6,051 nt of DNA, from assembly GCA_009783975.1 (NCBI GenBank), contig WRCL01000128.1, positions 1-6,051 on the forward strand. The letters run 5' to 3'. Made by a program: the position numbers and the translations under genes. Below, in pieces: positions 5,877 through 6,051 of the stretch. Each line of letters opens with the position of its first letter. The first letter of the stretch is position 1. Source of the DNA: Micrococcales bacterium. GTDB taxonomy: Bacteria; Actinomycetota; Actinomycetes; Actinomycetales; Cellulomonadaceae. The notes under the pieces were generated by a model. It had not been told where the DNA came from and did no database searches. It saw nothing but the letters and a program-made list of their open reading frames with translations.

Positions 5877-6051
5877 CCGATGTTCGGCGCAGCCGGACGA
5901 GCCGTCCAAAAGACCCCACCCCCACCTTGGCGTGGCGGCACACGAGCGGGTCGGGGGCGTCTTGCCGCCGCGCTGGCTCCGGGCCTGGCGGGCGTCCGAC
6001 GCAGTCGGGCGCGGGACGCGCGGCGGCAAGACACCCCCGACCCGCGACCCA
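5877..6051. repeat. Interspersed repeat element with long hairpin, copy B
   Basis: This is the same unit as 806-981 in the same orientation; the right end of the window falls at the position where the visible homology of copy A also fades. The 25-bp end motif (5877-5901) is identical to that of copy A. The spacer (5902-5945) is diverged, and the hairpin region (5946-6045) is conserved in design but changed in sequence. It begins 97 nt downstream of folE, where its hairpin could define or stabilise the folE mRNA 3' end. The true right boundary may lie outside the window. Confidence 0.83.
5946..6045. other. 28-bp inverted repeat (large hairpin) of repeat copy B
   Basis: The arms at 5946-5973 and 6018-6045 pair at 27 of 28 positions. 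The one exception, C5958 opposite A6033, becomes a G-U pair in minus-strand RNA. Inside, 5992-6000 and 6004-6012 form a 9-bp stem (one wobble) around GCA, in the place where copy A has a different 7-bp stem. No T-run follows. Confidence 0.83.

Overview
The window is very GC-rich, with actinobacterial gene content and codon use. It carries a folate (tetrahydrobiopterin-type pterin) biosynthesis locus of the kind found in Micrococcales, and a Cellulomonas-like relative is a reasonable guess. The organism assignment rests on GC content, the presence of DUF3180 next to folK, paired bacterial PH-domain membrane proteins, and leaderless GTG starts. It is inference, not identification.

Layout, left to right. 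Positions 1-213 (minus) hold the 5' end of a YdbT-like PH-domain membrane protein that runs off the left edge. Positions 210-704 (minus) hold a complete small YdbS-like PH-domain membrane protein. Positions 705-1008 form a non-coding gap filled largely by a roughly 175-bp repeat element with a long hairpin (copy A) and extra partial copies of its end motif. Positions 1009-1464 (minus) encode a DUF3180 four-helix membrane protein. Positions 1464-4136 (minus) encode an unusually long FolB-FolK fusion of 890 aa, whose two enzyme domains are separated by about 575 residues of low-complexity, apparently disordered linker. Positions 4133-5059 (minus) encode FolP. Positions 5060-5164 form a divergent promoter region. 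Positions 5165-5779 (plus) encode FolE. Positions 5877-6051 hold a second copy (B) of the repeat, in the same orientation.

How the genes work together: FolE converts GTP to 7,8-dihydroneopterin triphosphate. After dephosphorylation, the FolB domain makes 6-hydroxymethyl-dihydropterin and the FolK domain pyrophosphorylates it. FolP then joins it to p-aminobenzoate to give dihydropteroate. The minus-strand genes are tightly coupled: folP/folBK overlap by 4 nt, folBK/DUF3180 by 1 nt, and the two PH genes by 4 nt. The only break is the repeat-bearing gap between DUF3180 and the PH pair. folE is transcribed away from folP, and both appear to start at leaderless GTG codons placed 6 nt after a TAnnnT -10 box.

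The most unusual items are the giant repeat-bearing linker in FolBK, the paired repeat element whose hairpin arms differ between copies by compensatory changes, and the mirrored leaderless promoters of the divergent folE/folP pair.
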